Shown: one piece after another, positions 53,104 to 60,939 of the stretch | Position numbering within the stretch: position 1 is the stretch's first letter | How the letters are laid out: every line of letters starts with the position of its first letter | Origin: Streptomyces decoyicus | GTDB taxonomy: Bacteria; Actinomycetota; Actinomycetes; Streptomycetales; Streptomycetaceae | Direction: 5' to 3' | Length of the DNA: 64,000 nt | Assembly (NCBI RefSeq): GCF_019880305.1 | Contig: NZ_CP082301.1 | Location: 5,642,001-5,706,000, forward strand | Translations under genes and position numbers: made by a program | The notes under the pieces: generated by a model | The model's database searches: none | Told to the model about the DNA's origin: nothing | Seen by the model: the letters and a program-made list of their open reading frames with translations, nothing else

Positions 53104-53175
53104 TGCCCCCGGCAGGATTCGAACCTGCGCACACGGCTCCGGAGGCCGTTGCTCTATCCCCTGAGCTACGGGGGC
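53104..53175 (-). tRNA. tRNA-Arg (anticodon CCG)
   Basis: A 72-nt cloverleaf: acceptor GCCCCCG paired with CGGGGGC and an A discriminator; D-loop AGCTCAGGGGATAGAGC; anticodon loop CTCCGGA with anticodon CCG at 53140-53142; T-loop GGTTCGAATCC. CCA is not encoded. It reads codon CGG. The 3' end is a common integration site type for actinobacterial elements. Confidence 0.97.
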
Positions 53176-53397
53176 GTTGTCGCTGTGTTGTGCGGCGACG
53201 GGTAGAACCCTACCAGCTCTGATGGGGTGTTCATGAACAGGTTTCGTGGGAGGTGGGGGAGGGGGCGCGGCGGGCGCGGCCGGGTCTCTAGCGCATGCGA
53301 GGGGCGTGGCGGTGAGGGTCGGGGAAAGGTCCCTCACACGGGGGCGGAAGTGGGGAAAACCGGGACGCAGTCACAGGCGGGGCCCTAGTCTCAAGAT

Positions 53398-53919
53398 GTG
53401 CCTGGCTTGTCCGGTCGGATCCTCGTTGTCGACGACAACAAGGTGATCCGGCAGTTGATCAGGGTCAATCTCGAGCTGGAGGGCTTCGAGGTCGTGACCG
53501 CGGCTGATGGTGCCGAATGTCTGGACGTGGTGCACCAGGTGAGACCTGATGTGGTGACCCTCGATGTGGTGATGCCGCGGCTCAACGGTCTGCACACCGC
53601 GGCGCGGTTGCGGTCCGATCCGCGGACGTGGGACATCCCGATCGCCATCGTCAGCGCGTGCACGCAGGGCGAGGTGGACAACGGCGAGTCGGTGGGTGTG
53701 GACGCCTTTCTTGCGAAGCCGTTCGAGCCGACGGAGCTGGTGCGGACCGTGGGGATGCTGGTGCGCGAGGGGCGCCAGCGGCAGCGTGGGCCCGAGAGCG
53801 GGGCCGAGGAAGAGGACGGGGAGAGCGACGGGGGCGGGGGCGCGGCGGAGCGTGGCGCTCCGCCCGGTGGGGTCGCGACATCCGGTGGGGTCGGCATGGT
53901 GGATGCGGGCGGGGAGTAG
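53398..53919 (+). CDS. Stand-alone response regulator receiver protein
   Basis: A 173-residue protein with a receiver domain (~5-125): ILVVDDNKVIRQ, phospho-acceptor Asp in VTLDVVMPRLNG, and Lys in FLAKPFEPTE. No output domain follows, only ~50 Gly/Glu-rich residues. No kinase gene is adjacent. The start is GTG 53398 with no strong ribosome site. It could act in a phosphorelay or by protein contact. It lies upstream of the ArgS-related gene in the same direction. Confidence 0.9.
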   Translation: MPGLSGRILVVDDNKVIRQLIRVNLELEGFEVVTAADGAECLDVVHQVRPDVVTLDVVMPRLNGLHTAARLRSDPRTWDIPIAIVSACTQGEVDNGESVGVDAFLAKPFEPTELVRTVGMLVREGRQRQRGPESGAEEEDGESDGGGGAAERGAPPGGVATSGGVGMVDAGGE

Positions 53920-54070
53920 GCGAGCCCCGCTGTGTGCGGGCACGCCGGAAGCCCGTCGCCCCGATGCCGCGCTCAGGTGAGTCCCGGGCCCGCCCCGGAT
54001 CCCCGGGCGGAGTGTCCACAGGGCGAAACCGGGTCGCGTGGATGCCCCTGGTCTCCCATACGCTTGTCCT

Positions 54071-55345
54071 GTGACCCCCGCTGAGCTCTCCCGCACCGTC
54101 CTGCGCTCCGTGCGTGGTGCAGTGGAGGAGCAGGAGCTCTCCGTGCCCGTGCCGGCGCGGATCGTGGTGCAGCCGCCGCCGCGGCCCGGGTGTGGGGACT
54201 ACGCCTCCAATGTCGCGCTGCAACTCGCGGGGCCGGCGGGGCGGCCGGCCCGTGAGGTCGCCGAGATTCTGCGGAAGCGGCTGGTCGGGAGCGCCGGGAT
54301 CGCCCGCGTCGAGATCGCCGGGCCCGGGTTCTTGAATTTCACGTTGGGGGACGGGGCGCAGATCGCGCTGGTCCGGGATGTGCTGGCGCAGGGGGAGAGC
54401 TACGGGGACCGCAGTGCGCGGAGTGCGCGGAGTGGTCGGGGCGTGGGCGGTGGCGGTGTCGCCGGAGGCACCGTGACCGATGCCGATGCCGATGCCGATG
54501 CCGATGCCGATGCCGGGCCCGGCTCCGTGACCGGTACTGGGCCCGGCGCCGCGGCCGGCTCCGTAGGAGGGGCCGCTGTCGGCTCCGGCAGCGGTTCCCA
54601 TGCTTCTGCCACCCCTCCCGGTTCCCGTGTTTCCGTCACCGCGCCCGGTGCCCGTGACGTGGTGGTGGCCGAGGCGCTCGCGCGCATCGAGGCGGCGGCG
54701 GGAGTCGCGGCTCATCACGGCATCCGGCCCGGCGCAGGCCCCGCCTCCACCCCGCCCGACCTGGACGCACTCATCGCCCGCCTCGGAGCCGACGAGGCAC
54801 GCTGGGTGCTGTTGCGGCCGGCCGCGCATGATCCGGTGCGGGTGCCCGAGCGGCCCGTGCAGCGGGAGAGCAATCCGCGGTTCCGGGTGCAGTATGCGTA
54901 CGCGAGGGCGCGGGCGCTGGTGCGGAACGCGGGTGAGCTGGGGTTTGCGAGCGAGCCGGGGGAGGTGGGGCGTCCGCTCACGGGTGGCGGCTCCTCGTCT
55001 TCGCCCGAGGACCGGTCCGCCCCGGCCGTTCAGCCCACGCCGCAGCAACCCACACCCCCCGCCCACTCCCTCCAGACCCTCCAGGCTCTGCAGACCCTTC
55101 TCGCCACCTTCCCCTCCGTCGTCGAAGTCGCCGCGCGGCTGCGGGCGCCGGACCGGGTGGTGCGGCATCTGGAGGCGACGGCGGACGCGTTCTTCCGGTG
55201 GCATGACCTCTTTCCGCCGTTGCCCGTCGGGGAGCAGAAACCCTTGGCCGTGCACCGCGCCCGGCTGGCCCTCGCCGAGGCCGGCGGGACGGTGCTCGCC
55301 AACGGCCTGCGTCTGCTCGGCATCTCCGCTCCCGAACACCTCTGA
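54071..55345 (+). CDS. nrtL: ArgS-related anticodon-binding protein (NrtL type)
   Basis: A 424-residue protein related to arginyl-tRNA synthetase but lacking the catalytic HIGH/KMSKS core. The N-terminal Add-1-like part (~1-110) has CGDYASNVALQLAG and IAGPGFLNFTL. A linker (~125-210) holds a hexanucleotide repeat. The C-terminal part is a DALR anticodon-binding domain (RVQYAYARARALVRNA, HDLFPPLP, ANGLRLLGIS). It should bind tRNA but not aminoacylate. GTG 54071 is the likely start. It precedes lysA, the usual order in Streptomyces. Confidence 0.87.
   Translation: MTPAELSRTVLRSVRGAVEEQELSVPVPARIVVQPPPRPGCGDYASNVALQLAGPAGRPAREVAEILRKRLVGSAGIARVEIAGPGFLNFTLGDGAQIALVRDVLAQGESYGDRSARSARSGRGVGGGGVAGGTVTDADADADADADAGPGSVTGTGPGAAAGSVGGAAVGSGSGSHASATPPGSRVSVTAPGARDVVVAEALARIEAAAGVAAHHGIRPGAGPASTPPDLDALIARLGADEARWVLLRPAAHDPVRVPERPVQRESNPRFRVQYAYARARALVRNAGELGFASEPGEVGRPLTGGGSSSSPEDRSAPAVQPTPQQPTPPAHSLQTLQALQTLLATFPSVVEVAARLRAPDRVVRHLEATADAFFRWHDLFPPLPVGEQKPLAVHRARLALAEAGGTVLANGLRLLGISAPEHL
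54479..54514 (+). repeat. In-frame GATGCC hexanucleotide repeat (x6)
   Basis: Six exact GATGCC copies, encoding an Asp-Ala run in the linker of the ArgS-related protein. It is prone to slippage in multiples of two codons. Confidence 0.9.
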
Positions 55346-55371
55346 ACGATTTTGAGGGGAACTCCACAGTC

Positions 55372-56763
55372 ATGAGTCGCTCCGCGCATCCCGCCGGGCC
55401 CCGGCACGCTGACGTACTGCCCGAGGGGCACTACGCCGGGCCGCCCGCCGATCTCAACACCCTCGACCCGCGGGTCTGGTCCCGTACGGTCTCGCGCAAT
55501 GCCGACGGTGTGGTCACCGTCGGCGGGCTGGACGTCGCCGCGCTCGCCGAGGAGTTCGGCACACCGGCGTACTTCCTGGACGAGGACGACTTCCGGGCCC
55601 GCTGCCGGGCCTGGAAGGACGCCTTCGGTCCGGGGGCCGATGTGTTCTACGCCGGGAAGGCGTTCTTGTCCCGGGCCATCGTGCGGTGGCTGAACGAAGA
55701 GGGGCTGAATCTCGACGTCTGCTCCGGGGGCGAGCTGGCGACGGCGCTGGCGGCGGGAATGCCGGCCGAGCGGATCGCCCTGCACGGCAACAACAAGAGC
55801 ACCGAGGAAATCACCCGCGCCGTCGAGGCAGGGGTCGGTCGGATCGTGCTCGACTCGTTCCAGGAAATCGTGCGGGTCGCGCATATCGCGGAGCGGCTGG
55901 GCAAGCGGCAGCGCGTGCAGATCCGGGTCACGGTCGGTGTCGAGGCGCATACGCATGAGTTCATTGCGACCGCACACGAGGACCAGAAGTTCGGAATTGC
56001 GCTGGCGGACGGCCAGGCGGCGGAGGCCGTGCGCCGTGCGCTGAAGCTGGACGGGCTGGAACTCATCGGGATTCACAGCCATATCGGCTCGCAGATTTTC
56101 GATATGGCGGGATTCGAGGTGTCCGCGCGCCGCGTGGTGCAGCTGCTGACCGAAGTGCGTGACGAGCACGGCATCGAGCTGCCCGAGATCGATCTGGGCG
56201 GCGGGCTCGGTATCGCGTACACCTCCGATGACGATCCGCGGGAGCCGCACGAGATCGCGTCGGCGCTGGGCGACATCGTGAGCAAGGAGTGTGCGGCGGC
56301 GGGGCTGGGTGTGCCGCGGCTGTCGGTCGAGCCGGGACGGGCGATCGTGGGTCCCACGGCCTTCACGCTGTACGAGGTCGGCACGGTCAAGGAGCTGGAA
56401 GGCCTGCGGACGTATGTGTCCGTGGACGGCGGGATGTCGGACAACATCCGCACGGCGCTCTACGACGCGGAGTACAGCGTGGCGCTGGTGTCGCGCACCT
56501 CCCAGGCCGCGCCGATGCTCTCGCGCGTGGTCGGCAAGCACTGCGAGAGCGGGGACATCGTCGTCCGCGATGCCTTTCTGCCGGCCGATGTGGCGCCCGG
56601 GGACCTGCTCGCGGTGCCGGCCACCGGTGCGTACTGCCGTTCCATGGCGAGCAACTACAACCACTCGCTGCGGCCGCCGGTCGTGGCGGTGAAGGACGGT
56701 GCGGCCAGGGTGATCGTCCGGCGGGAGACGGAGGAAGATCTCCTGCGGTTGGATGTCGGGTAG
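55372..56763 (+). CDS. lysA: Diaminopimelate decarboxylase
   Basis: A 463-residue PLP-dependent type III fold enzyme. The PLP Lys is in DVFYAGKAFLS. HSHIGSQI, the Gly-rich IDLGGGLGIAY phosphate loop, SVEPGRAIVGP, and DGGMSDNIR are all present. It makes lysine from meso-diaminopimelate, a cell-wall precursor. It is followed by hom, with thrC and thrB beyond, forming an aspartate-family cluster. Its start lies 26 bp after the ArgS-related gene, so the two are probably co-transcribed. Confidence 0.96.
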   Translation: MSRSAHPAGPRHADVLPEGHYAGPPADLNTLDPRVWSRTVSRNADGVVTVGGLDVAALAEEFGTPAYFLDEDDFRARCRAWKDAFGPGADVFYAGKAFLSRAIVRWLNEEGLNLDVCSGGELATALAAGMPAERIALHGNNKSTEEITRAVEAGVGRIVLDSFQEIVRVAHIAERLGKRQRVQIRVTVGVEAHTHEFIATAHEDQKFGIALADGQAAEAVRRALKLDGLELIGIHSHIGSQIFDMAGFEVSARRVVQLLTEVRDEHGIELPEIDLGGGLGIAYTSDDDPREPHEIASALGDIVSKECAAAGLGVPRLSVEPGRAIVGPTAFTLYEVGTVKELEGLRTYVSVDGGMSDNIRTALYDAEYSVALVSRTSQAAPMLSRVVGKHCESGDIVVRDAFLPADVAPGDLLAVPATGAYCRSMASNYNHSLRPPVVAVKDGAARVIVRRETEEDLLRLDVG

Positions 56764-56900
56764 GGCCGGATCGCCGGGCCCCGATCCCGGATGAAATAAA
56801 TGTCTCGGCATCTGGACGATGGACGGAAACCGCCGTCCGGTGCGTGAGACTTGTGCATGAGCAAGCTGGAATTCGCTGGTCGATGAGAAGCAGAGGTCGA

Positions 56901-58193
56901 ATGATGCGTACGCGTCCGCTGAAGGTGGCGCTCCTGGGCTGTGGTGTTGTCGGCTCAGAGGTGACGCGCATCATGACGACGCACGCCGACGACCTCGCCG
57001 CCCGCATCGGCGCGCCCGTGGAACTCGCCGGGATCGCCGTCCGCCGCCCCGACAAGGTGCGCGAGGGCGTCCCGGCCCATCTGGTCACCACCGATGCGAC
57101 CGCGCTCGTCAAACGCGGCGATATTGATGTCGTGATCGAGGTCATCGGCGGTATCGAGCCGGCCCGTACGCTCATCACCACCGCTTTCGAGCACGGCGCG
57201 AGCGTGGTGTCCGCCAACAAGGCGCTGGTCGCGGCGGACGGCGCGGCGCTGCACGCGGCGGCCGAGGCCAACGGTGCGGACCTGTATTACGAGGCCGCCG
57301 TCGCGGGCGCGATCCCGCTGGTACGGCCGCTGCGCGAGTCCCTGGCCGGCGACAAGGTCAACCGGGTGCTCGGCATCGTCAACGGCACCACCAACTTCAT
57401 CCTCGACAAGATGGACTCGACCGGGGCCGGCTACAGCGAGGCGCTGGACGAGGCGACCGCGCTCGGATACGCCGAGGCCGACCCGACCGCCGACGTCGAG
57501 GGCTTCGACGCCGCCGCCAAGGCCGCGATCCTGGCCGGTATCGCCTTCCACACCCGCGTGACCATCGACGATGTGCACCGCGAGGGCCTCACGGAGGTCA
57601 CCGCGGCCGATATCGCCTCCGCCAAGCGGATGGGGTGCACGGTCAAACTGCTGGCCATCTGCGAGCGGGCCGCGGACGGTGCGTCCGTGACCGCGCGGGT
57701 GCACCCCGCGATGATTCCGCTGACGCATCCGCTCGCCTCCGTCCGCGAGGCGTACAACGCGGTCTTCGTCGAGGCCGAGGCGGCCGGCCAGCTGATGTTC
57801 TACGGGCCGGGCGCGGGTGGCGCGCCGACCGCCTCCGCGGTGCTCGGCGACCTCGTCGCGGTCTGCCGCAACAAGCTCGCCGGGGCCACCGGACCGGGTG
57901 AGTCCGCCTACACGCGGCTGCCCGTCAGCCCCATGGGCGCGGTCGTCACGCGGTACCACATCAGCCTCGACGTGGCCGACAAGCCCGGTGTTCTCGCCCA
58001 GGTCGCCACGATCTTCGCGGAGCACGGCGTATCGATCGATACGGTCCGTCAGTCGGGCAAGGACGGCGAGGCATCCCTCGTCATCGTCACCCACCGAGCG
58101 GCGGACGCGGCCCTGTCGTCGACCGTCGGGGCACTGCGCGAGCTCGACACCGTCCGTGGTGTCGCCAGCATCATGCGGGTCGAAGGGGAGTAA
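56901..58193 (+). CDS. hom: Homoserine dehydrogenase
   Basis: A 430-residue NAD(P)-dependent enzyme. The Rossmann motif is LLGCGVVGSEV. The catalytic domain contains NGTTNFIL and GYAEADPTADVEG. A C-terminal ACT domain (~350-430; DVADKPGVLAQVATIFAEHG) is the usual threonine feedback site. It reduces aspartate semialdehyde to homoserine, the branch point to threonine and methionine. AGAGG lies before the ATG; ATG 56904 or 56883 are alternatives. A 137-bp gap to lysA may carry a promoter. Confidence 0.96.
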   Translation: MMRTRPLKVALLGCGVVGSEVTRIMTTHADDLAARIGAPVELAGIAVRRPDKVREGVPAHLVTTDATALVKRGDIDVVIEVIGGIEPARTLITTAFEHGASVVSANKALVAADGAALHAAAEANGADLYYEAAVAGAIPLVRPLRESLAGDKVNRVLGIVNGTTNFILDKMDSTGAGYSEALDEATALGYAEADPTADVEGFDAAAKAAILAGIAFHTRVTIDDVHREGLTEVTAADIASAKRMGCTVKLLAICERAADGASVTARVHPAMIPLTHPLASVREAYNAVFVEAEAAGQLMFYGPGAGGAPTASAVLGDLVAVCRNKLAGATGPGESAYTRLPVSPMGAVVTRYHISLDVADKPGVLAQVATIFAEHGVSIDTVRQSGKDGEASLVIVTHRAADAALSSTVGALRELDTVRGVASIMRVEGE

Positions 58194-58201
58194 AGGAACC
58201 C

Positions 58202-59287
58202 ATGTCTGCCAATTCCACTGTGACCACGGCGAGCAGCCAGTGGCGCGGAATCATCGAGGAATACCGCGACCGGCTCCCGGTCAGCGACACGACCGAGGTC
58301 GTCACCCTCCGCGAGGGCGGCACGCCTCTCGTACCGGCCCAGGTGCTCTCCGAGCGCACCGGCTGCGAGGTGCACCTCAAGGTCGAGGGTGCCAACCCCA
58401 CCGGCTCCTTCAAGGACCGTGGCATGACGATGGCGATCACCCGCGCCAAGGAGGAGGGCGCCAAGGCGGTCATCTGCGCCTCCACCGGCAACACCTCCGC
58501 CTCGGCCGCCGCCTACGCGGTCCGCGCCGGCATGGTCTGCGCCGTGCTCGTCCCGCAGGGCAAGATCGCGCTGGGCAAGATGGGCCAGGCGCTGGTCCAC
58601 GGCGCGAAGATCCTCCAGGTCGAGGGAAATTTCGACGACTGTCTGACGCTGGCCCGGAGCCTGTCCGACAACTACCCGGTCGCACTTGTGAACTCCGTCA
58701 ACCCGGTGCGCATCGAGGGCCAGAAGACCGCCGCCTTCGAAATCGTCGACATGCTCCGCGATGCGCCCGACATCCATGTGCTGCCCGTCGGCAACGCCGG
58801 CAACATCACGGCGTACTGGAGGGGCTACAAGGAGTACGCGGCCGACGGCATCGCCTCGCACACTCCGCGCATGTGGGGCTTCCAGGCCTCCGGCAGTGCG
58901 CCGATCGTGCGCGGCGAGGTCGTCAAGGACCCGCACACCATCGCCACCGCCATCCGCATCGGCAACCCCGCCTCGTGGTCGTACGCGGAGCAGGCGCGGG
59001 ACGAGTCCGGCGGCGCCATCGACTCCGTGACCGACCGTCAAATCCTCGCTGCCTACCGCATGTTGGCCGCGCAGGAGGGCGTCTTCGTGGAGCCCGCCTC
59101 GGCCGCGTCCGTGGCCGGTCTGCTCAAGGCCGCCGAGGAGGGCAAGGTCGACCCGGGCCAGCGCATCGTCTGCACGGTGACCGGCAACGGTCTCAAGGAC
59201 CCGGACTGGGCGGTGGCCGGCGCGCCGCAGCCGGTCACGGTCCCGATCGACGCGGACGCCGCGGCCGAGCGCCTGGGCCTCGTCTAG
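58202..59287 (+). CDS. thrC: Threonine synthase
   Basis: A 361-residue PLP enzyme. The Lys is in NPTGSFKDRGM, the phosphate-binding GNAGN loop is VGNAGNITAYW, and SANTSASAAA-type residues (ASTGNTSASA) bind the substrate phosphate. It converts O-phosphohomoserine to threonine. It starts 8 bp after hom, so the two form an operon. A hairpin lies at 59348-59376. Confidence 0.96.
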   Translation: MSANSTVTTASSQWRGIIEEYRDRLPVSDTTEVVTLREGGTPLVPAQVLSERTGCEVHLKVEGANPTGSFKDRGMTMAITRAKEEGAKAVICASTGNTSASAAAYAVRAGMVCAVLVPQGKIALGKMGQALVHGAKILQVEGNFDDCLTLARSLSDNYPVALVNSVNPVRIEGQKTAAFEIVDMLRDAPDIHVLPVGNAGNITAYWRGYKEYAADGIASHTPRMWGFQASGSAPIVRGEVVKDPHTIATAIRIGNPASWSYAEQARDESGGAIDSVTDRQILAAYRMLAAQEGVFVEPASAASVAGLLKAAEEGKVDPGQRIVCTVTGNGLKDPDWAVAGAPQPVTVPIDADAAAERLGLV

Positions 59288-59347
59288 GACCGCCGGCGCT
59301 CCCGCGCGGGGCGCAGCCGTACGGGCCGACCAGCGCGTACGGCACCC

Positions 59348-59376
59348 GGTGACGGGACGGTGCACGTCCCGTCACC
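59348..59376 (+). terminator. Hairpin after thrC
   Basis: A perfect 11-bp stem GGTGACGGGAC/GTCCCGTCACC plus one more G-C pair in the loop, 60 bp after the thrC stop. Confidence 0.7.
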
Positions 59377-59385
59377 CCTTGCAGA

Positions 59386-59412
59386 GCAAAGTGTGCAAAG
59401 GGTGCAAAGCCG
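59386..59412. repeat. Triple 9-bp direct repeat upstream of thrB
   Basis: GCAAAGTGT, GCAAAGGGT, GCAAAGCCG in immediate succession. A related GCAGAG lies at 59381. It may be a protein-binding site. Confidence 0.6.
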
Positions 59413-59648
59413 GGGGGAAGGCAGCGTCGGGGCACAGGAAGGCGCGCGACACGCATCGTGCGCCTCCTGTGCGCCCTATGTCGCGACAGAACCTTCCTTC
59501 GATAGGCTGGCACCAACTCCCCTCCCCACGGCATAACGCAGTGGCGTTCAGGGCAGGTCAGAACAGACCCCATGAGCCGGCCGGGCACCTCGGTGCCGCG
59601 GCGCTCCGGGGCAGTACCGCAGCATCAATCAAGGAGAGTCATCGACCG

Positions 59649-60566
59649 ATGGCCGGTCCCGCGTTCCGCGCCGCCGCCGTCCGGGTGCGCACCCCCGCTA
59701 CCAGCGCCAATCTCGGTCCCGGCTTCGATGCCCTGGGTCTCTCCCTGGGCCTGTACGACGACGTCGTGGTGCGTGTCGCCGACTCCGGACTGCACATCGA
59801 CATCGCAGGTGAGGGGGCCGACTCCCTGCCGCGCGACGAGAGTCATCTGCTCGTACGGTCGATGCGCACCGCCTTCGAGCTGCTCGGCGGACAGCCGCGC
59901 GGCCTGGAAATCGTCTGCGCCAACCGCATCCCGCACGGCCGCGGCCTGGGGTCTTCCTCCGCCGCCATCTGCGCCGGCATCGTCGCCGCCCGCGCGGTGA
60001 CGATAGGCGGTGAGCAAAAGCTCGACGACACCGCGCTGCTGGAGCTGGCCACCGAGATCGAGGGCCACCCCGACAACGTCGCCGCCTGTCTGCTGGGCGG
60101 ATTCACCCTCGCCTGGATGGACACCGGAACCGCCCGCGCGATCCGGATGGATCCCGCGGATTCCATCGTTCCGGTGGTCTTCGTGCCCGGAAAGCCGGTG
60201 CTGACCGAGACCGCCCGTGGACTGCTGCCGCGTACCGTCCCGCATGTGGACGCCGCGGCCAACGCCGGCCGCGCCGCACTGCTCGTCGAGGCCCTGACCA
60301 GGCGCCCCGAGCTGCTGCTCGCCGCGACCGAGGACCGACTCCACCAGGAATACCGCGCTCCCGCGATGCCGGAGAGCGTGGCCCTGGTGAACCGACTGCG
60401 CGCGGACGGCGTCCCCGCAGTTGTGTCCGGTGCGGGCCCGACGGTGCTCGCGCTGGTCGAGGACGCGGCGGCCGAGAAGGTCGCGGCACTGGCGGGAGAG
60501 GGGTGGGCGGCCAACCGGCTGGCCCTCGACGCGGCAGGCACCTGCGTACTGCCGCTCGCCGGGTGA
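59649..60566 (+). CDS. thrB: Homoserine kinase
   Basis: A 305-residue GHMP kinase. The ATP-binding GHMP loop is HGRGLGSSSAAI. The N-terminal TPATSANLGPGFDALG and C-terminal VVSGAGPTVLAL are the two other family motifs. It phosphorylates homoserine for ThrC. AAGGAGAG lies upstream of the ATG at 59649, spaced 11 nt. It is separated from thrC by 361 bp. Confidence 0.96.
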   Translation: MAGPAFRAAAVRVRTPATSANLGPGFDALGLSLGLYDDVVVRVADSGLHIDIAGEGADSLPRDESHLLVRSMRTAFELLGGQPRGLEIVCANRIPHGRGLGSSSAAICAGIVAARAVTIGGEQKLDDTALLELATEIEGHPDNVAACLLGGFTLAWMDTGTARAIRMDPADSIVPVVFVPGKPVLTETARGLLPRTVPHVDAAANAGRAALLVEALTRRPELLLAATEDRLHQEYRAPAMPESVALVNRLRADGVPAVVSGAGPTVLALVEDAAAEKVAALAGEGWAANRLALDAAGTCVLPLAG

Positions 60567-60939
60567 TCACGCGGGTGATCGACGATTGCCGGTCTTTGAG
60601 AGGGGGAATGTTTGTTGGACCCGGTAGTGTTAACCTCAAGTCAGTACTCGACGCCTGAGTGGCGCGGTGCTTCGTGTCCCCCATAGGGACCACTTTCTTC
60701 CGGGAGCCTCCCAAACTGCTTGGAGCAATGGCCTGAGCAGAAGTGAGCACGCTCCGGAATCGGCGTGACGGCATGGCCAGTCTGCATCTCTTCACGCCGG
60801 AGCCATGAACTGATTCTCTCCGCCACTTCCGGCGGGACCACCGCCCCGGCCCGGTCCACGAGACCAAGGACCCAAGCCGGACAGCACAACCGGTCGCCGA
60901 GCCAGACAGGCCGACGCCCGCTCCAGGGAAGGACCCTTC
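60567..60939 (+). other. 373-bp leader region before rho
   Basis: No gene is seen. An AT-rich patch with GTGTTAACCTCAAG lies at about 60627-60640 and may be the promoter. If so, the transcript leader is roughly 300 nt, compatible with post-transcriptional control of rho. Confidence 0.4.

Larger units (their letters stand above)
59288..59648 (+). other. 361-bp thrC-thrB intergenic region
   Basis: Contains the hairpin at 59348-59376 and three GCAAAG repeats spaced exactly 9 bp. A GATAGGCT-like -10 element lies near 59500. No gene is seen. This suggests that thrB has its own promoter. Confidence 0.5.
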
